Shown piece after piece: positions 32,347 through 41,588 of a stretch of DNA of 50,955 nt (position 1 is the stretch's first letter; each line of letters begins with the position of its first letter). The notes beneath the pieces were generated by a model that saw nothing but the letters and a program-made list of their open reading frames with translations, made no database searches and was not told the DNA's origin. A program made the position numbers and the translations under genes. The stretch spans positions 1-50,955 of the forward strand of contig CADBXV010000003.1 in assembly GCA_902798645.1 (NCBI GenBank), written 5' to 3'. The stretch comes from an uncultured bacterium (GTDB lineage Bacteria > Cyanobacteriota > Vampirovibrionia > Gastranaerophilales > Gastranaerophilaceae).

Positions 32347-33942
32347 TTATACAAGCTTAATCATCTCATCTAATGCTGTTACAACAGTTTGTGTATCAAT
32401 ATTAAGCTGTTCTGCAATACTATCAATAGTTAAATTTTTCTTATATTTTAAATCATAAACTTTTAAAATATTAAGCTCAGGTTTATTTTTATTCAAATCA
32501 ACAAGTTTGTCAGCAATTATTTTTTCATCCAAATAACTGTCTGCTTCTCTTGGGGTATAGTTAAATACAGAATAATCAACCGCTTTAAACTCAATATTCT
32601 TTTTTTGTTCTAAATCTGAATTATCTGGTTCTGCAATTTCATTTTCTGATACAGACTGTATGTCGATATTATCATTTAATTCTAAAATGTCAGTGTCAAT
32701 GCTTTCTTCAATAAGCTCTTCTTGTTCATCAGATGATATTGACAAATTTTCAGATTCAGTATCTTCAATGCTAAAATCTTGTATATCATCAGAATTTTCT
32801 AATGAATCCTCAAATCCTATTTCTTGAATCTCGTTTTCAAAACCTAAGTCAGTATTTTCAATATCTTCAACAGACTCTTGTTCAAGCGGTAAGTCCTCTA
32901 CTTCTAAGCTTTCTTGAATATTATCATCAACTTCTGTTTCAGAAATGCTTTCTTCTTCTTCAACCGGCTCTTGTTCAAGCGGTAAGTCTTCCGCTTCTGC
33001 AATCTCTTCAATCTCGCTATCAAAACCTAAGTCAGTATCTTGACTATCTTCGAAAACTTCTTGTTCAAGCGGTAAGTCCTCTACTTCTAAGCTTTCTTGG
33101 ATATTATCATCAACTTCTGTTTCAGAAATGCTTTCTTCTTCTTTTACTTCTTCTACAGGCTCTTGTTCAAGCGGTAAGTCTTCCGTTTCTGCAATCTCTT
33201 CAATCTCGCTATCAAAACCTAAGTCAGTATCTTGACTATCTTCGAAAACTTCTTGTTCAAGCGATAAGTCCTCTACTTCTAAGCTTTCTTGAATATTATC
33301 ATCAACTTCTGTTTCAGAAATGCTTTCTTCTTCTTTTACTTCTTCTACAGGCTCTTGCTCAAGCGGTAAGTCTTCAATATCAAAATCTTCAATATTATTA
33401 ATATCAGATAAATCTTCTGTATGCATACTACTGTCTGATATATCAGTCGATGATATTTCCATCACAGAATCAGTGTCGATAGAATTTATCATTTTATCAA
33501 CCAAATTCGGATCGGCTTTTTTCTCCGGAATCCCTTGCGGTATTAAATTATCTAAACTATTTTGTTCTATAACCGGATTATTTGTTTGAGTATATGTTTC
33601 TTCCTGTATTATTTGAGAAGAAACAGGTTGTGAAATATTTACGGTTTCTGTTTTATTTAAGTTTTTACCATAAGAACTTATATCTGAAGCAGCAGTAATT
33701 CTACTATGTTTTAGTTCATTATGGAAATTAAGCTTTTTAGGCACGGTAATAATCGATGTTGATACTACTTTTTGAAGATAAGCATTTATGACATCTTGAT
33801 TATCGATTGTACTAATAATTGTTTCAGAGTGAGAATACACATCATCAATAATATCTTCCAGAATCGCTTCGTATCCTAAAAACTTTCTGTGATTTTTTAC
33901 CATATTCTCAATAATGTTATAATATTTGTTACTTCTATCCAT
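32347..33942 (-). CDS. Acidic tandem-repeat protein with helical N- and C-terminal domains
   Basis: 531 residues. N-terminal 75 residues are helical (YYNIIENMVKNHRKFLGYEA) and end in a basic patch. About 180-430 is extremely acidic, with about three copies of a 61-64 residue unit containing VEDLPLEQE and TDLGFDSEIEEI; the DNA copies (about 32878-33375) are nearly identical. The last 60 residues (NILKVYDLKYKKNLTIDSIAEQLNIDTQTVVTAL) look like a small helix-turn-helix. No enzyme motif. It lies 18 bases after the membrane protein gene. It looks like a flexible linker or adaptor between a DNA-binding-like head and the ATPase. Confidence 0.7.
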   Translation of the reverse strand: MDRSNKYYNIIENMVKNHRKFLGYEAILEDIIDDVYSHSETIISTIDNQDVINAYLQKVVSTSIITVPKKLNFHNELKHSRITAASDISSYGKNLNKTETVNISQPVSSQIIQEETYTQTNNPVIEQNSLDNLIPQGIPEKKADPNLVDKMINSIDTDSVMEISSTDISDSSMHTEDLSDINNIEDFDIEDLPLEQEPVEEVKEEESISETEVDDNIQESLEVEDLSLEQEVFEDSQDTDLGFDSEIEEIAETEDLPLEQEPVEEVKEEESISETEVDDNIQESLEVEDLPLEQEVFEDSQDTDLGFDSEIEEIAEAEDLPLEQEPVEEEESISETEVDDNIQESLEVEDLPLEQESVEDIENTDLGFENEIQEIGFEDSLENSDDIQDFSIEDTESENLSISSDEQEELIEESIDTDILELNDNIDIQSVSENEIAEPDNSDLEQKKNIEFKAVDYSVFNYTPREADSYLDEKIIADKLVDLNKNKPELNILKVYDLKYKKNLTIDSIAEQLNIDTQTVVTALDEMIKLV

Positions 33943-33960
33943 TTATTTACTCTCTGTTAA

Positions 33961-35550
33961 TTATAATTTTATTACTAATATCGGGTTGCCTTGCAAATGT
34001 CCAAAAGATTCCGTGTTTGAACTTAAGCTCATTTTCAATGCTGCTTTTATAGTATCAAGAATAGTTTCATCAACATTCTTTTCTCCGCTCGAAGATTGAA
34101 TTCCTACAACCTCAAACTTGCTAATATTAGGATTAAACCTTAATTCAACAGTAATTCTGTTTGCAATAGGAGGCTTGTTTAACAGTAAAAGATCTGATTT
34201 CAAATTCAACTGAACAATTTTGCCGAGTTTTATTAAATACCTTTTAGCTGAGGTGTTAGATGCATACCCTTCAGGAACTTCCCAATCTACTTTTAGGTTA
34301 GAAACAAGAACCGATGCATCTAAATTTTGTTCTATAGCAGGAATTGAAACAGAATTTGCCGCTTCGTTATTTTGAACTGGTGTTTTACTGTCGTTTACAG
34401 TTTCATTTGGCATTGCTTCTTCTGTTTTTTCAGGCGGTAAAACTTCATTGTTATCCTCTGAAGATATAGAATTTATATCCTCTGATGATTCAAGCTGTGA
34501 CGGTAATTCATTGTTTGCATTGTATATATTTGTGTACCACCAATATCCGCCGCCGCATATAATGGTTAATATTAATACCAAACTTAAAAAACCGTTTGAT
34601 TTTTTCTTTTGTTTTGCGGGAATTCCTTGTTGTTCTCCCGTAAACAAAGCATCTATTTGTTCTTCATTATCCGGAACTTGAATTCCTTCACTTGTTTGTT
34701 CATCAGATGACTCAATATTAGGTGTGACTTCAGTTGAATATTCCAAAGCATTAAGCAGTGATTCTTCCGAATTTTCATCAATCGGAGCATCAATTTCAGT
34801 TTCCATTAAACTCTCAAAGTCATCATTATCAGAAGGTGTTTCTTCTACGGGAACAACTTCAGTTTCTTCATTTAAAACCTGTTCAACTGCTTCTTGCGGT
34901 GTAGAAATAAGATTGAAAACAGATTGCGCTTTTACTGCTTGCAAAAGAGAAATCCTCGCTTTTTGCGATAATATAAGATCTTTTAGCAGCTCAATAACTT
35001 CATCTTCATTGAGCGAATTCTCTAATAACTTGTAGATATTTTTGTTATCATCGCTGAATAGTTCCAATTTATTCTTTAGATAAGCCTCTATATCGTAAAA
35101 AGAACTTAAGTCTTCTTCATTGATGTAATAATATTCGTCTTTTAAATTATCTGTATTAATATAGTCGGGACGTAGAAAACCTGTAACCGCTGCGCTTGAT
35201 AAATCAGAATTTAGCTTTATAAACATATACGCTTCAGGTTTAATATCCAAATCAAAATGTTTTTTCGGAACGCTTAATTCATCTTCCGAAAAATACACTC
35301 TAACATCAATATAAGATGAATTTATATAAATATCAGATATATCAAAAGACTCGAGAATACTTGGTATATTATGCAGTCCCGTTGATTCGTCAACACTGTA
35401 TTTATCATCGCTGAAAAACTTTACTGCTATTTTAGCGCCAATAACATTTGCAACAGCACGATTACGTTTATCAATATCGCTGATAGAACTGCATATTACT
35501 TGTGCTTGCTCAAAATCTTCTTCATTAATAATTAATTTTTCTGTATCCAC
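33961..35550 (-). CDS. Single-pass membrane protein with TonB/TolA-like C-terminus
   Basis: The product starts with VDTEKLIINEEDF if GTG 35550 is used; GGGAGAG lies six bases upstream, while ATG 35580 has no site. About 529 residues: a cytoplasmic N-terminal domain of about 170 residues, an acidic linker (215-310), a basic stop (KQKKKSNG) and one membrane helix (about 321-339, FLSLVLILTIICGGGYWW). An acidic Pro/Asn linker follows. The last 120 residues (VDWEVPEGYASNTSAKRYLIKLGKIVQLNL, VELRFNPN) resemble TonB/TolA C-terminal domains by eye. Cys/Tyr-poor, envelope-spanning topology. First gene of the three-gene operon. Confidence 0.68.
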   Translation of the reverse strand: MDTEKLIINEEDFEQAQVICSSISDIDKRNRAVANVIGAKIAVKFFSDDKYSVDESTGLHNIPSILESFDISDIYINSSYIDVRVYFSEDELSVPKKHFDLDIKPEAYMFIKLNSDLSSAAVTGFLRPDYINTDNLKDEYYYINEEDLSSFYDIEAYLKNKLELFSDDNKNIYKLLENSLNEDEVIELLKDLILSQKARISLLQAVKAQSVFNLISTPQEAVEQVLNEETEVVPVEETPSDNDDFESLMETEIDAPIDENSEESLLNALEYSTEVTPNIESSDEQTSEGIQVPDNEEQIDALFTGEQQGIPAKQKKKSNGFLSLVLILTIICGGGYWWYTNIYNANNELPSQLESSEDINSISSEDNNEVLPPEKTEEAMPNETVNDSKTPVQNNEAANSVSIPAIEQNLDASVLVSNLKVDWEVPEGYASNTSAKRYLIKLGKIVQLNLKSDLLLLNKPPIANRITVELRFNPNISKFEVVGIQSSSGEKNVDETILDTIKAALKMSLSSNTESFGHLQGNPILVIKL

Positions 35551-35738
35551 CGAACACTCTCCCATGCTTATGTTAATCATATCATATAACTGATAAAAAA
35601 GCTATATTTTACATGCTCTGATGTTTATAAACTTGACCTTATGAAAAAAAACATTAAACCATATAGTGTATATTTCATTCATATTAATAAAAAAATTAAA
35701 TTTTGTGTCGATATACATAATGAAAGGATTATAAATAA

Positions 35739-36404
35739 ATGTTTTCATCAATGTTACAAGGTTTATTAGCTTCATCAGGACACTCGAATGCTATGCAAAG
35801 AGCTGTTCAGATGAACAATTATGTCAACAAATACAATGATCAGTGGGTGCCCGTAAACAGTACTACAAGCCAAAATGTAAACGGAATAAGTAAAGAAGTA
35901 CAATCATTTGATAAAGTATTGCAAAAATCGGCATCGGTAAAGTTCGGAGATTTATTAACCAGACCGGTAAAATCGGTTAATGCTAATATATATACCTCTC
36001 AGGCAAACGGAGCGGAAAAACTTTCCCCAAAACAAAAAATTCAGGACATAGTGTCAAGAATGTCTAAAAAGCATGGTGTTGACGAAAAACTCGTAAATGC
36101 TTTAATAAAGCAAGAGTCAGGATTTAATCCCAATGCAAAATCAAAAGTCGGAGCATTAGGTTTAATGCAGTTAATGCCTTCTACTGCAAAAGGTCTTGGG
36201 GTTACAAATCCGATGGATCCGGAACAAAATGTTGACGGAGGCGTTAGGTATCTGAAATCAATGCTTAATAAATATAACGGGAATGTAATACTTGCTCTTG
36301 CGGCATATAACGCAGGTCCTAATGCAGTAGATAAATATGACGGTGTTCCGCCTTATAAAGAAACACAAAACTATGTACGTTCTATATTGGCTAACTATCT
36401 GTAA
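35739..36404 (+). CDS. Lytic transglycosylase (SLT domain)
   Basis: 221 residues. About 1-100 is a polar leader without signal peptide ([13 protein letters not shown] near 65-77). About 105-221 is a soluble-lytic-transglycosylase domain: [25 protein letters not shown] with catalytic Glu in [19 protein letters not shown], and [10 protein letters not shown]. Cleaves peptidoglycan strands to make room for envelope machines. A GAAAGGAT site precedes the ATG. The lack of a signal peptide is odd for a periplasmic enzyme; the leader may be recognised by another export route. Confidence 0.88.
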   Translation: MFSSMLQGLLASSGHSNAMQRAVQMNNYVNKYNDQWVPVNSTTSQNVNGISKEVQSFDKVLQKSASVKFGDLLTRPVKSVNANIYTSQANGAEKLSPKQKIQDIVSRMSKKHGVDEKLVNALIKQESGFNPNAKSKVGALGLMQLMPSTAKGLGVTNPMDPEQNVDGGVRYLKSMLNKYNGNVILALAAYNAGPNAVDKYDGVPPYKETQNYVRSILANYL

Positions 36405-36417
36405 ACAGAACTAAATT

Positions 36418-38403
36418 TTATGCGCTGATAGTTTTAAGTTTCTGCTGCTCTTGAAGTTCACGTTCTCTGTCTTCTTTTGCGTGAATTCTTCTGGTGTTCT
36501 TATAGGTCAATCTCGGTATAAACCAACCTAAAATATACGGTGATATAAATAATGTTGTTAATAATCCGGGAACTGAGATTAAACCTCTTGCTATTGCTGT
36601 AATCTTGCTGTTTCCGCCTTTTGAAGCAGCTTTCATGACTTTCGTAATTAGTCCGTCAATAGACTTTTTGTCTGCTGATAAGCCGAGTTTCTTAGCGTGA
36701 GCTTCTATATTTTCTACAAATGACAGAATTTCTTTGTTTGATTCTGCTTTTGATAATTTCTTTAATGATTCAATTGTTTTCGTATTTTCATTAAACAATT
36801 CTTTTGCATACTCTGATTTTGCTAATATTTTCTTCAAATCACCGCCGTTTTTGTCAATATATTTGCAGAAGTTAATCATTTTTTCTTTAGAGTTAATATT
36901 GTCATAAAGTGCTGAAATCTCTGCGTTTGTAAGCACATGAGCTTTGCTGTACGGATTTAGTAAATCTAAAGCTGTCTTAATCCCGCTCTTTGTCCTGTCT
37001 TTTTGCATTAATACAAATCCGGAATTCTTTTCATAAGATGTAACAAGCGCTCTGGTCATCATCGGAACTGCAAATACTACAGCTAAAGATGATGTTATAT
37101 CCCTGATTATAATTTCCCAAAGTTCCGTAAGGTCCTTTTTGCCTGTTCTTTCATCCCTTTGCGCACGACTGTACGCTCTTGCACATCTCGGTGTAATTAA
37201 ACCAAATATTGATAAACCTGCCATTAAAGTGTTTGTAAAGTTGTGACCGTTGTACTCAAGTTCTGACGATACAAACTCTTTTTTGTTTTTGTCAATCATT
37301 TTTCCTAATTTTTCGGTAAAACTTGTACCTTTACCTTTAAATGCAACATTCTCGTTGTTTTGAGCATCTTGGTTTTGTACATTTTTTCTTGCACCCGGAG
37401 CGGTATTGCTTCTTAAATACAGTTTTGGCAGTACTGATAACATACCGAGCGTTGCCGCTATCATGCCGACATTAACAAGAATTCTTTTCCCTAGTGCATT
37501 GTGTTTCAAACTTTCTGCTACAGTTTTATCTAATTTATCTAAATTCTTGTTAAATTTAATAGCATCGTTAGTGTATTTTACCAAACCTTCAAAAGCTTCT
37601 CCCGTTTTAAAAGTTTTTGCATCTTTTGAGTTAAAAGAGCTTAATTTTATTTTTTGCAGCATGCTCAAGTCTTCACTTGTACTGTACTTAAGATTGTTAA
37701 TATGAGAAACAATGTCACTGATGCGTTCACTTCTGTATTGAGATTTACCCATAAACTTTTTAAGTTTTGCATTAGCCGGAATTTTTTCATAATTTTCCAG
37801 TTGTTTAATAATGTAGTTAACAGATTCTTTTAATTCTTCTTTGCTCTTTCTTCCTGCATTTTCGCCCAGTGTTTGATATAAGATGTTTTCTATATTTTTT
37901 CTGTAAAATTCGTTCTTAAATTTTGCACTGTCCTTAAGTAAGTTTTTGTCAAAATCAGGCGCAGAAAGCATTTCTTTTAAATTATTACCATATCTCTTTA
38001 TTAATTCAGAATTTATGCTCACAGACTGACCGAGCGATTTTGAAGCAAGATAAAGCGATAACGGAGCTACGGCCATCATACAAGGTCCTGTCAAACCTTC
38101 TCTGCCGAGAACTTCAAAACCTTCTTGAATATTGTATTCTCCCGTAACTTCTTTATCACGCAAAAAACCTGCGCAAGTTCTTGGCACAGTCATACCTAAA
38201 AAGTCTTGAATTAAGAATAAAACCAGAAAACCTCCGCTCTCAATTTTATTCATAAGACTTCCGGATTTATTTAAAAATGTATCAACACCTCCTCTGAAAG
38301 CAGGTCTTGACGAATTATCCGAATGAAAATTTTCCATATCGTTCTGCTGTTGAACGATATGTGAATTAGAAAATATTATATTTTGATTATTGTTAATTTC
38401 CAA
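36418..38403 (-). CDS. Large membrane protein with internal duplication and FxGK motifs
   Basis: About 661 residues. No ATG lies near the N-terminus; TTG 38403 has GAAAGGA nine bases upstream and gives MEINNNQNIIF, better than TTG 38409. Two halves repeat the same plan: a polar leader with PAFRGG or VAFKGKG, an amphipathic stretch, a hydrophobic segment with PRTCAGFLRD or PRCARAYSRA, a charged loop with TG, and a second hydrophobic segment. Further helical segments sit between, and one membrane segment near the end (VPGLLTTLFISPYILGWF). Relation of the halves is seen by eye. Function unknown. Resembles the protein at 42570 in plan. Confidence 0.65.
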   Translation of the reverse strand: MEINNNQNIIFSNSHIVQQQNDMENFHSDNSSRPAFRGGVDTFLNKSGSLMNKIESGGFLVLFLIQDFLGMTVPRTCAGFLRDKEVTGEYNIQEGFEVLGREGLTGPCMMAVAPLSLYLASKSLGQSVSINSELIKRYGNNLKEMLSAPDFDKNLLKDSAKFKNEFYRKNIENILYQTLGENAGRKSKEELKESVNYIIKQLENYEKIPANAKLKKFMGKSQYRSERISDIVSHINNLKYSTSEDLSMLQKIKLSSFNSKDAKTFKTGEAFEGLVKYTNDAIKFNKNLDKLDKTVAESLKHNALGKRILVNVGMIAATLGMLSVLPKLYLRSNTAPGARKNVQNQDAQNNENVAFKGKGTSFTEKLGKMIDKNKKEFVSSELEYNGHNFTNTLMAGLSIFGLITPRCARAYSRAQRDERTGKKDLTELWEIIIRDITSSLAVVFAVPMMTRALVTSYEKNSGFVLMQKDRTKSGIKTALDLLNPYSKAHVLTNAEISALYDNINSKEKMINFCKYIDKNGGDLKKILAKSEYAKELFNENTKTIESLKKLSKAESNKEILSFVENIEAHAKKLGLSADKKSIDGLITKVMKAASKGGNSKITAIARGLISVPGLLTTLFISPYILGWFIPRLTYKNTRRIHAKEDRERELQEQQKLKTISA

Positions 38404-38610
38404 TATCAATAATCCTTTCCAAAATACATCCTATATATTTAATAAAGTTATTTGCATTAAAAAAGTTGCTATAAAACCCATGCTTTATTAAGAATTTGTT
38501 ACATAATAAAAATTTTAACAACTATATGCAAAGTTAAAATAAATACACAAAACTTTTTCTTAATCGAAAATTAATTATTAAGATTTTTTCTTAATATATA
38601 AATCTTAATA

Positions 38611-38623
38611 TTTTGTTACAAAA
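38611..38623. promoter_or_regulatory. Palindrome TTTTGTTACAAAA
   Basis: A symmetric site 24 bases before the shared promoter core, just downstream of repeated CTTAAT motifs (about 38561-38609). It matches the left half of the dyad at 23761. Confidence 0.45.
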
Positions 38624-38646
38624 GGGCAATTTTTTATCAAAACAAA

Positions 38647-38664
38647 ACTTTATATATATGTAAG
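38647..38664 (+). promoter_or_regulatory. Promoter core shared with the orphan RNA
   Basis: ACTTTATATATATGTAAG, identical to 23843-23860. No -35 box, so activation may need a protein bound upstream. Confidence 0.5.
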
Positions 38665-38688
38665 GTTAATTTAATAGGAGGTTGTCAC

Positions 38689-38841
38689 ATGAATTTAGTG
38701 TACAGAAAATTAGCTATGCTTGAAAAAGATTTCATAGCAAGAGAAGAATGCGCAAAGTTTGAAGGGTATTCGACAAAACCGATTGATACTGATTTAAAAA
38801 ACAGGGTTACACGACTATTAGATCAAGTAAGGTACATATAA
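38689..38841 (+). CDS. 50-residue small protein
   Basis: ATG 38689 follows an excellent AGGAGG site (seven bases) and a promoter core. The product is MNLVYRKLAMLEKDFIAREE... to the stop at 38841: charged, helical, no membrane segment, one Cys. Codon use looks like that of neighbouring genes. It ends five bases from the convergent gene at 38847. Function unknown. Given the start signals I consider it real. Confidence 0.65.
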   Translation: MNLVYRKLAMLEKDFIAREECAKFEGYSTKPIDTDLKNRVTRLLDQVRYI

Positions 38842-38846
38842 ATAAA

Positions 38847-39533
38847 TTAGTAAACCGGAATGTCAATAGGATTTATAAGTTGAACTGTTAAGTTTTCGCC
38901 TTTTTGTATAATGACATCTTGTCCTTTTCTGAACATGTCAGCAACAGATTGACCTGTCCAATATCCTATACCACCAAGGAATCCGCCGATTGCGCAGAAT
39001 GGTGTTGTAAGATATTGCAGTCCGGGGTGATCGTCGCCTACGCTGAGACCGTAGTTTGTAGAGCGCTTTGTTATATCAACCCCTTTTTCGTAATTTTCTT
39101 TAACAGCTTCACCGTATCCTAAATTCTTATACAGACCGCCGTCGTAGTATATTTTATCACCGCATCTTACGACCGCTAAATCCAAAGGTATTTGTCTCCC
39201 GTTTGGTGTTACTACGTGGTCAAAATCAAGATAAAGCATTGCTCCTCTTGAAAATCTTTTTGATGTTTTTACGTTAGAGATACTTCCTCTGATAACGGAA
39301 CCTTTCGGAAGAATTACTGTATTGTTTTCTGTCTTAAGTTCATTTTTTAGCGCTGCAGTAAAAAAATCACCCTCATTTCCTGAAGAAGTTGATACCGTCT
39401 GTAAAAATTCAAGTTGGAATTGTGTTCCCGATGCTATTCTTTTTGTTTTCGCATCAGCTTTGAATGTTCCGGCAATACAGGCATTTGATATAGTAAACAA
39501 CGTTAATAAAAATATTATGAATATTTTTTTCAT
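38847..39533 (-). CDS. Exported beta-domain protein, paralogue of 41585
   Basis: 228 residues with a signal peptide (MKKIFIIFLLTLFTISNACIA). Mature part: GTQFQLEFLQTV, VILPKGSVIRGSISNVKTSKRFSRGAMLYLDF, a charged middle, TTPFCAIGGFLGGIGYWTGQ, FRKGQDVIIQKGENLTVQL. The pattern P.G(S/T)V..G.I then KG..V.I..G....L recalls VirB10/TrbI-like beta domains, but this is not a firm match. GAGGAGA precedes the ATG. Shares that pattern with the protein at 41585, so the two are paralogues around the glycosyltransferase. Confidence 0.7.
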   Translation of the reverse strand: MKKIFIIFLLTLFTISNACIAGTFKADAKTKRIASGTQFQLEFLQTVSTSSGNEGDFFTAALKNELKTENNTVILPKGSVIRGSISNVKTSKRFSRGAMLYLDFDHVVTPNGRQIPLDLAVVRCGDKIYYDGGLYKNLGYGEAVKENYEKGVDITKRSTNYGLSVGDDHPGLQYLTTPFCAIGGFLGGIGYWTGQSVADMFRKGQDVIIQKGENLTVQLINPIDIPVY

Positions 39534-39629
39534 TTAAACTCTCCTCTTAAAATAATATTATTATTAAGTTAATTTTATCACTTCAAATCCTATCTTGCAA
39601 ATTCTTTTAGTTTTTGAGATTTGGAAATT

Positions 39630-39860
39630 TTATACAGTATCTTCGGGTTTTTCGGTTTTTCTGCGTATTGCGCAAATACCCAAAAGCTCTGCTGCCGTTA
39701 ACATCGAAAGTAATTTTGTTTGACGGCTTGTATTTTCTATCGGGTTGGTAACAACTTCCATCTGTTTTTTATTTACATCTTGTTTTAATGAGATTGCACC
39801 ACCCATAATTGTTGCTCCCGTGAGCATTAATGCCGGAACTAATGTTCTTATTTTATTCAT
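39630..39860 (-). CDS. Small membrane protein
   Basis: 76 residues from ATG 39860 (AAAGGAG five bases upstream; the GTG codon at 39866 is part of that site). One hydrophobic segment near the N-terminus (LVPALMLTGATIMGGAIS) and another near the C-terminus (LLSMLTAAELLGICAIRRK), with a polar loop between. Unknown; similar in size to the protein at 1300-1608. Confidence 0.6.
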   Translation of the reverse strand: MNKIRTLVPALMLTGATIMGGAISLKQDVNKKQMEVVTNPIENTSRQTKLLSMLTAAELLGICAIRRKTEKPEDTV

Positions 39861-40055
39861 ACACACTCCTTTATTTTTTTACTGCATTTCATTTACTACT
39901 TACAAGTTTCGTGAATGCAGAAAATTGCTTAAAATAAGTTTAAAATTTACAAATCTTTATATTTACTGATTTATACTTAATATTTTGATTTTATGTTTAT
40001 GATATTATAAACATAGCACGGAATATTTATTGAATTTTTAAAGCCGGAGAAAAAT

Positions 40056-41588
40056 ATGTTTACTATTTTATACTTATATATAACTATTTTTACAGTTTAT
40101 TATATTTTGCTTTCTATAATAAGCCTAAAATCAAACAGAAAAATTCGGGATAAATACACCTCAAAAGATTCAAACATTTGTGTGATTGTTTATGCATCAG
40201 GAGAAGCAGGAACACTAGAGTACCTAATCAGACAATTAAAAAGTCAAAGTTATGATAAAAAAAGCTATTCAATATATGTAATACTGGACAAAGTTGAAAA
40301 TCCTCCTGAATTTATATTTCAAACAGACTTAGGAATTAATGTCGTTAATATTAATAATATGGAACCCATAGGAAAAAGTCAGGCATACTCAATAGTTGCG
40401 GAAAAATTAAGTGAAGCTCCGTATCTTGATGCTTATGTGTTTATGGACTCAAAAAATTATGTAGATTCGGATTTTCTTGAAAATATTAATTTTTATCTGA
40501 CAAAATATCCTGTATTTATACCGATGATTAACTATATTGGAGAAGACTCAGAGCTTGGTTTTTGGGACAATGTAAGAATTGCTTATTCAAAATATATTTC
40601 TCAATTTTTGTATAATGCAAGAACTCATGCAGGGCTTACAAATCTTTTAAATGCTGATGCCTTTATAATTAAAAGAGATTTGCTTAACGAAATCGGCTCA
40701 TTTGATTTTAAGGATAAAACCTCCGAAGCCAACTATACTCTTAAGCTCGCAAAGAAAAATATTGCGGTAGGTTCTGTTAATGATGTTAAGATATACAGAG
40801 AAATCGAAAATTTTGACTTTAGAATTCCTTCTCTCTCAAAAAGGACGGAGATTTTTAGAGAAAATTGGACAAAAACTGACAATATAATAAGTTTTGAATA
40901 TATTTATTCGTTACTTGCTCCGAATTGGCTTGTTTGTATACTTTGTTATGCTATACTTTTATCTCATACGTACCATTTTGGAGCATTCAAGGTTTTAGGA
41001 TTCTTTAATGTAGGTTATTATGGAATTTTAATTACCACTATAATGTTAGCGCTGGCTTTTTGTGTCAGTCTTTTCCATGCCGGAATTTATGCAAAAGGGT
41101 ACTTATATTTATTTTCATATCCGCTGTTATCCATTTGGCATATAATTGTTAATTTCCCGCCAATAAGAGGAATTAGGAATTTTATACAGAATAAGAATCG
41201 TAAGCACAATATCGAAAAAATGACTGCTGACGTAATTGTAACTGACGGCAAACAAGATTATATGTGCAAAATTGAGTTAATATCAGACGACGGATTGGCA
41301 AGAGTTAAATTTATTAACAAAGGTAAGACATATACAACAAAGAATAATCACTTACGAATGGTTGATGCCCTAAAAGAATTATCTCATAAACTCAATGATT
41401 ACGGATTATCCTTAAAAGTGTGTCAATGCTGTAAATATTTTCAACCTGTTGTTGACGGTTCAACAAATATGGTGCAAGGACTTTGTAAATGCCCGATGCA
41501 AGGCAGAGTCGAAGGTGACATTATTAATACATTAATTTGGAATACCTGCCCAAATTTTGAAAAAGAAAATGTAGTTAAATTATTTTAA
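40056..41588 (+). CDS. Membrane glycosyltransferase (GT2-like) with Cys-rich C-terminal domain
   Basis: 510 residues. One N-terminal membrane helix (MFTILYLYITIFTVYYILLS), a GT-A domain at about 40-275 (acidic donor site around VFMDSKNYVDSDF), three to four membrane helices at about 285-375, as in cellulose-synthase-like transferases. After the helices comes a 110-residue tail: a PilZ-like strand region (DVIVTDGKQDYMCKIELIS) and then CQCCKYF, LCKCP and NTC, which could bind zinc. GGAG precedes the ATG. Product glycan unknown. The start of the neighbouring convergent gene overlaps its stop by four bases. Confidence 0.75.
   Translation: MFTILYLYITIFTVYYILLSIISLKSNRKIRDKYTSKDSNICVIVYASGEAGTLEYLIRQLKSQSYDKKSYSIYVILDKVENPPEFIFQTDLGINVVNINNMEPIGKSQAYSIVAEKLSEAPYLDAYVFMDSKNYVDSDFLENINFYLTKYPVFIPMINYIGEDSELGFWDNVRIAYSKYISQFLYNARTHAGLTNLLNADAFIIKRDLLNEIGSFDFKDKTSEANYTLKLAKKNIAVGSVNDVKIYREIENFDFRIPSLSKRTEIFRENWTKTDNIISFEYIYSLLAPNWLVCILCYAILLSHTYHFGAFKVLGFFNVGYYGILITTIMLALAFCVSLFHAGIYAKGYLYLFSYPLLSIWHIIVNFPPIRGIRNFIQNKNRKHNIEKMTADVIVTDGKQDYMCKIELISDDGLARVKFINKGKTYTTKNNHLRMVDALKELSHKLNDYGLSLKVCQCCKYFQPVVDGSTNMVQGLCKCPMQGRVEGDIINTLIWNTCPNFEKENVVKLF

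Noticed and set aside
32802..33401. Long Leu/Gln-rich open frame on the plus strand
   Set aside because: It is the antisense of the acidic repeat region; its repetitive Leu/Gln/Ser composition follows from the reverse complement of Glu/Asp codons, and it has no start signals.
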